From Ascaris suum (taxonomy: Eukaryota > Nematoda > Chromadorea > Rhabditida > Ascarididae): a DNA stretch of 64,000 nucleotides. The notes beneath the pieces are model-generated. The model worked only from the letters and a program-made list of their open reading frames with translations, was not told where the DNA came from and made no database searches. Below, piece by piece: positions 48,201 through 55,400 of this stretch. The stretch is taken from positions 3,496,336-3,560,335 of the forward strand of contig CM024174.1 of the NCBI GenBank assembly GCA_013433145.1, read 5' to 3'. Each line of letters starts with the position of its first letter. Position 1 is the first letter of the stretch. A program made the position numbers and the translations under genes.

Positions 48201-51200
48201 ATATGCTCCATGAAGCTATGTACATGCAGTAGAAAACGTCGTTGACGTGAAGTCACTGTTAAAGTTGCCGACGGCAATGAATTATTGGCTATAAAATAAA
48301 AAAGTACTGATTCATGCAAGTATCGTGCAGGAATTTTTATAATAATTCAATTCGTAAAAAGGAAATAGAAGAAATGAAAAGTTCGCCATCAATGAGAGTT
48401 GCAGAAAAAAAATATTCTACTAATTGTAGGCGATATTAGGCTCTCATGCGTTAGTTGTCCTGTTTTGATCGTGAAATTAATTTCACTCATTAATTTCAGT
48501 GACAAAATAACTCGTATTTTGCTTCATCTCATTGTGATTCGTTCTAAAGATGCAATATCTACCTTGCCTCAAGCAAAAGTTTCATTAGGAGGTTTCTTTA
48601 AATGCGTTATTCAATGCCTCATTTATTGATAATTATGAAATCTAGATAGTTGGAATATTTCCTGGAATGTTCAGAATATTCTTTTTGGAAGTGCTAATAA
48701 AGTGTAGCTAAATGTCACAGATAAATGAACGACATTCTATTCAAAAACTAAAAAAAACGATGGCACTAACATTTTTAAATCGAGCGTACATGTATTTGAT
48801 GTACTTGCAACTGAATGCTTCTTGGGTGCGTCGACGTAATTCAGCGATTGATGGTGGCTGCACGGACGATTCCCGTTTGAGCAAATCTACAGTCTCATCT
48901 TCATCTTTGTCTGCAACTCACTTTCGTATTTCTTCTAATATCGATTAATGTTCAACTTATAGTAAAAATATTATCAATCATTAAAAATTTTTGTTCTGTG
49001 AAAGTATGCAGTTCACGGTTTTTCGCTTTAGAGGAATAAATTTTTAGTGGAATTTTACTTTAGTCGTATTTATTCACATAATTGATTTTATCATCAAAAT
49101 GAGAGAAGAGAAAAAAAAATCGAAATATGCACGAATTAGTTGAGACTTGAAACTCGAGTTTTTATTAGAGCATCTGCAAATGGCCATACTAGTTACTTAT
49201 TATTACTAAATTACAATGTTATACATGCGTTCATATTCCTTCTAGTGAGTAATTTTAATGATCGAAGCAAATCGACGGGGATTCGATTGGGGGAATCGGT
49301 GTATGATTATTTAGAAATTAGCGAAATGGTACGTTATACTGGACGACTGCTTCAGTTCGTGATTCCTTGAAATTTTCTTGCAAAACCTCAATAAGTGATG
49401 AGCATAGGCTCATCTCTAAAGCCGACATCTTTTTCATGCACACTTCTCGCATATCACTGCAAATGAAACTGACACAGTATTTGATGAGTGCAGTAATTCT
49501 ATTTCGCATTTTTTAATGCAGTTCCACACAAACACACATACGCAAATAATTTCGATATCACTTTTAGCCGTCATCCGCCTTTCGCTGAATAAGAGGAGGC
49601 TCCCAAATGTGCGCTAAAAATGCAGCACTAAAATCCAAATCGAGCTGGACGCTTTGGGTCGTTAAGATAGTCCCCCATTTCCGAAAAAGTGATAAAATTA
49701 GAAATGCTAATGAATAGAACAATGAGAGAGTGTATCGAAATTTGCTTTAAATATTATCACGGGAACGCAACCACTTATAAAGGCCACTTGATCGACGACG
49801 TACCACCAGTTGAGCAAACTTGTCTAGTACTAGTATTTCGAGAATTCAAACAAAACGCTTGAACCAACTGCTAAAATAGATTGTGAAGAAATGCCCATAG
49901 ATAGTTTGAAGAGAACATGAAAACTGCTGCAGTATGATTATTAAAAAGAAAACGTTTTGTCAATTTCGCAACAACTTGTACAGATGAAGAAGTAAATATC
50001 GATTAACGTCGGAAACCTAACACTCTTACTTTACAGATATGCTTATATGAAGTTTCAAGTTTCTTTTAAGTCTACAGTCTCATAAAACGTGTCTTTATAA
50101 GAGCGAGAATACTGTATCAATCTGATTCGATGCAATAGTAAATGGTCGATGCATTTTATTGATGTGGCGAATCGATACGAACTGATACTGTGATTAATCT
50201 AGTTATCCGAGCAATTGTGTTGGATTGTTCATGCGTTAAAACGGTGAATCTCATGCAGCCATAAGAGAGCAACAAAGCGACATAGAATGGTACTAGAGAT
50301 TTTTAATGAAACAATCTTCGAGTTTGAACTTTAAAAAACGGCAACACGCATTCGAGATACGAGCGCAATCTTGCACTTTTTGCAATTACAGCCAGCTACA
50401 GCATATGGATTGTTGCATAAAACGTTAGCAAGGAATGAGAAGAATGCTCAACAATGTGCTCACTTTTCCTGTGGACCAGTCGACGGTGTATTGTCTCGCT
50501 AAAACAAGAAATCATATGAGCCTAAAAGAAACCTATTTTGAGATCTTCGACTTGAAGGAGATTTTTCTCTCCAGATGCTATAGCCTAATTTCAGCGTCTC
50601 CCAAGTTGAATTGCTCGATAAGCTAACAATAACGCCATTTGCACTCTGAATTCTGGACGAAAAATAAGCTGCATTTTGTGAGTAAAACCCTCCCAAAAAC
50701 AGCTTTATTAGCGGTGCAGAATGCGTGCAGATTGCACTGAGTGAGAAGAACTTCATAATCATTTCTTAGAAATCATTGCGCACCATTTTCCAATCAAATT
50801 TAGCCAATGGGATTACTCATTTTCTTAGTCAACATCGGAATTGCAATTGTTTGATTCAAATTTAGTCGAGTAGAAAATATCCCTTAATAGATGAAACGTT
50901 CTCTCTTTTTTTCGCAGACATCGGACATCCTTCGAAAATTCTTCTCTTTAATTCAGAAATTATGAAAAGTTTATCTCGACTATATGAAATGATAGTTGTC
51001 ATGGAAAAATTCTTTAAAAAATGATTTTAAAAAACAAGCTGCTTTGACGAGAATGTTGAAGCACCTGTCTGCTCAAAGACAACCACTCAAACTATTAAAG
51101 TAATGCTTCTTTTTAAGACTGCCCTATGGGTCAAGATGGAATAAGCAGGTTTACGTCTCACTTAAAGCCGACTGTTAACCAATTCACTACTGTCAGCTGC

Positions 51201-52399
51201 TTATGCAACCCTTCGTGTAATAGAGTACATTTTCGTATATATCAGATCATCAGGTCCGCTCGATGGAACATAGCCGTGAGGATTCCCTATGCTATCTATG
51301 CAAGTGAAACACTCTGGTGGTAATACGATAGTGATGAAAGAGCAGAAAATTTCCATATTGAAGAACTGAGAAAAGCAATGATAAAATGACATCAAGTGAC
51401 TGAAATTTGGGAACTCCATCAGGAAGAAAAAATTATGGACCACATATTGATACCTGACTGAGCGGAGATTGCTGCGGCCATTGCAAATTAATACGACCAG
51501 CCGGTCACAGCAAAGAGCAGAGTAGACACAAAAGCGCGCCGGCGCCAAAATGGCGTCCATCCGATCTCGGCAATCGTGAAGACCGATGGCGAAGTGCGAA
51601 CATCATCGCATATAGAGAAACCCTCATCCGGATAGGCAGACCAAGCAAGCTATAGTGCCGGACGCAGCAATATGAATCTTTGCCATTTCTACTCGCACTA
51701 CTAGCCTAAGCCTATAATGTCATTTTTCTCTCGCTCGATACCCACCATCCTCTGCTTAGCCGAAAGGATACAGAACGCTTTAATTGCTATCATTGTCATG
51801 CTCTGATCGTGCATATGCACTAACGCAAAAAAAACGCCTCTTTGAATGAACATCGTCAACGAATTTTTTTCAAAGGATTTTTGAGAAAAAAGAAAAGCAT
51901 TAATGGACCTATGAATGCATTTTACTAACACTTTTAAAGTTTCGCTGTCGTAAAATTTGAAATAAAGGCAGCAGAAATAATCGATGATGAAAACAGCGAG
52001 TTTCATGCTTGATTTATACACTTTATTCCAAAATATTTGGAGAATTAATCTAATAATGCTCACAAATGGTTCCACATGAGTTATTCATGCCGAAAAATCT
52101 CATTGAAGAGGAAGAAAATCAAAAAGGAACCAGCACATCATTTAGGACAATGTGCAATCTTTTTTTTAAAATGAGTTTGAAAATAAAATTAATCAAGCGT
52201 ATAAATGAATCTGGTTTAGTTAACGCGAATTTACTTTGTACTGAATTAAATCATAATAAATATCTCTGCTGGACGTAAAATAACTTCACTGCAGTTGGTC
52301 GGTCTACTTACGTTAAGCTTTATTAGTTTAAACAGCTTAGAACCTGCAAAGAATTACAAATTTACGGCTAGTACCAACCATTAAATATATATTTCACAT

Positions 52400-52474
<75 letters not shown>

Positions 52475-55400
52475 TATATAGTGTGAAACAGCTGGCTGAT
52501 CTGACAAGTTTTACTTCATAGAGATGCAGGCTGACGTAAGTTGTGACTGAACATAAATAAAGATTGAGGTAGAATGAGATAAACAATGTTCGCTTGCCCA
52601 TATTGTCGTGCCTAGTTTACCGGGGAAAAACATTCAGGTACACTCCATTAGGAGTAATGCATACTGAATATCGCCAGTTAGCAGAATAAGCGATGGTCTC
52701 TGAGATGCTCGGATAGCAAAACAACTTCAGCTAATGTTCGAAGAAAATTTTGGGAGATGAGTTGTTAAAACCCAGAAAAATCGGAGCTCACATTTAATTG
52801 AGTGGAAAAGAGGGAATCGGGTGTTGCGACACCCAATTCATTGCACCGTTTGGCAGTCGCTAAGCATCGCCTCCCTCCTCTCTCTGTATGCCGAAATAAT
52901 CGGCATAGAAGACGAACCACCTCTTGCAAAATATTGGCAAAAGCCCATCTTTAGGATATGCCTTTTAGCAATCCGTGAAGTAAACACTTCGGCGATTGCT
53001 TGAAGTCATTATCTGTCATTTCGAATCATTCTATGTGGAAATCCCGTATTTAACTACATTTTACGAGAGTGAATAGGATGTAGTTAAGAATCAAGGAATG
53101 CCAAACAATATTTGGGTGGATCTCCTGATAATATCGTAACCTGCTACCTTATGGCGTATCCAACTATACTCAACGCTGATCGTCTATTTTCATTAGTTCT
53201 TTTTTTTGGAATTCTTCAACTGAAAGAAAAATTTCTTTCAAGGATAAAAGATAAGTGCTAATTCCAATCAGTGCAGTCATCATCAAAATTATGAACTATC
53301 CAAACTCACCTATATCATTAGATATGCAAATGAAAATAAAGATTTCATAGACGGCTAAAATTCATAGAAATTGCTATTTTTGTGAAGAAATTCAGAAACA
53401 ATTAAAATGATTGATAAAGGTGCCCTAACGAGAGACAAACAATAGAAATTGAGGCGTTTTTTTTTGCGCTATAACGAAACTATACCCAATAGGCTGATAC
53501 ATTTCCGCTCCTCCTTCACAGCCAATCGTTTCCTTTCTAATATATTATTCAATATTTTAGAAGCAAAAAAAAATGCTCTGAAAGTTTTTTTTTGATATTT
53601 GAATGGTAATTTGCCGATTTCGCATTTACTATTTGCAATTTTTTTCAGACATTTCCTTCAGTATGTTGACTATGGGAAGCTTGCATTAGCTAAGCATATT
53701 CGGTGCAAACGTTGAGCTCATTAATGCATACGCAGTGAAAATGTTTAACAACAGCTGATTCATAAATGGTGTACTTAAATTTCAACGACCGCATTACATT
53801 AGCTTAAGCTTCTATGAAAAAGTCTTTAAACTGCAGATATATACAGTTAAATGAATGTTGAAATGAAATAAAATCCCTTGTATAAAAATATAACGGTTTC
53901 AAATTTGAGTGTGTGTTGACTCAAATTGGTTGTACTTAATTTATAAGCTGCTTTAAATGTTGCTTCAAATCACTGACTGCTCAATGACATTGTCCAAATA
54001 AGCGATGCAGTGAGGCCAGGATAAACGCATGAAAAGACAAAACTCCATTTTCAGCTAGTAAGAGTTCAATTTTATGGACTAGTATTGAAATAAAAATGAA
54101 TCGAAAAAGAGCCTTCTCCATGTACATAGCCAATTTTAAGCGATTGTTTGAGTTTGCAGTCGGAAACGGCTAGCGGATGGCAATTCCAAAGGCATGAAAG
54201 CTAGATGCGGAAACGAAGAATGGATGCGGATGCATCTTATCGCCCTAGGGGCAAGCATTGCATCAAGCGATTGCACGTCTATCTCGAAGCATTTTTTCGA
54301 ACCTCGCCAAGTTATTTGAACAACAGCATTCATGGTTACTGCATTCGCTGCCTGCGTGAAACGGCTGCTCAATTTATTTACAAATATTGGAACGCGTTAA
54401 GAATGAAAGTCGCTGGCGAACACCCGCAGTGACTGTCCAAAAATGTTCCGTACTTTTAACGTTTGGTTTAGTCTTCTTTCACGATCGCTACACATAATAC
54501 AATTCACAGACGGACACAGGCAGACGCACACACAAAAAAATATGGAAAAACAAACATACGATTGCGCTGTCCTGTCTAACAACAATGGTCACCCTGTATG
54601 AGACAGCAATTCGTTCGTAAAAGCGCCAAAAGCGGTCACAACAGTACAGTGGCGAAATGGAACCTTTTTTAGGCCTAATTCAACGGCACATTCATGTCAA
54701 TGAGATAGGTGGATGAATAGGAGCGATCAGTGATCATTCGTCAAGCCAATAGTATTTGCACAATAATATTTGAAATCGAGACTTTTGGATGTAATCCTTA
54801 CCAACATTTTTATAGAAGAAGCTGAACTGTAGTGACCTCACCGTCCAATAAAGTGTGCTGAATGCGGCTCCAATAAGTTTATTCGAAGTAATCGACGGCG
54901 GCGGTGCATAAGTTCGGCGCAATGCACGTTCCCACTGAAAATCTTTCAAAAACTTTATAATTTTAACGAAAAAGAACTCAATCACATATCAGTGGTAAGC
55001 ATTAGTCCGATAGGAGAAAAATTATTCGTCAAAGAATAACAGTTTTCCCGGAAATTCGACTTTCATCGGTGTTTTTCCATGAGACTCCTCAATGAACAAT
55101 AGTATAATATGAGCCAACATCAACAACACAAACTATATACCATCACAAAGCATCGATAATATCTGATGTGTTTTCCTGAGGTCAGTGGTGTTTATTTTGT
55201 TCTATTTTAAATTCATGCATCAACAACATAGCTACTCGACGCAAACTGCATTTTATGAAGATCACATGATGAAATTCCTTCAGTTGGGAATTATATCATT
55301 TTTGATGACCTTTTGCTGAACAATTTGAAACATGCGATAAATCGTGAAGAAATTCATAGGCCATGATTAATTTCTGTGGCTATTTAGAAGCACATTTGTA

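Larger units (their letters stand above)
48911..54801 (-). other. Large intron of the KChIP-like gene
   Basis: About 5.9 kb between exons 2 and 3. It holds an (AT)n tract, a possible LINE fragment and a GC-richer island open in several frames, each listed separately. Otherwise no supported exon. Confidence 0.5.

Noticed and set aside
49337..49463. Minus-strand exon-like segment with acceptor CATTTGCAG and peptide MSALEMSLCSSLIEVLQENF
   Set aside because: Its phases (one leading, two trailing bases) do not fit between KChIP-like exons 2 and 3, which join each other directly in phase.
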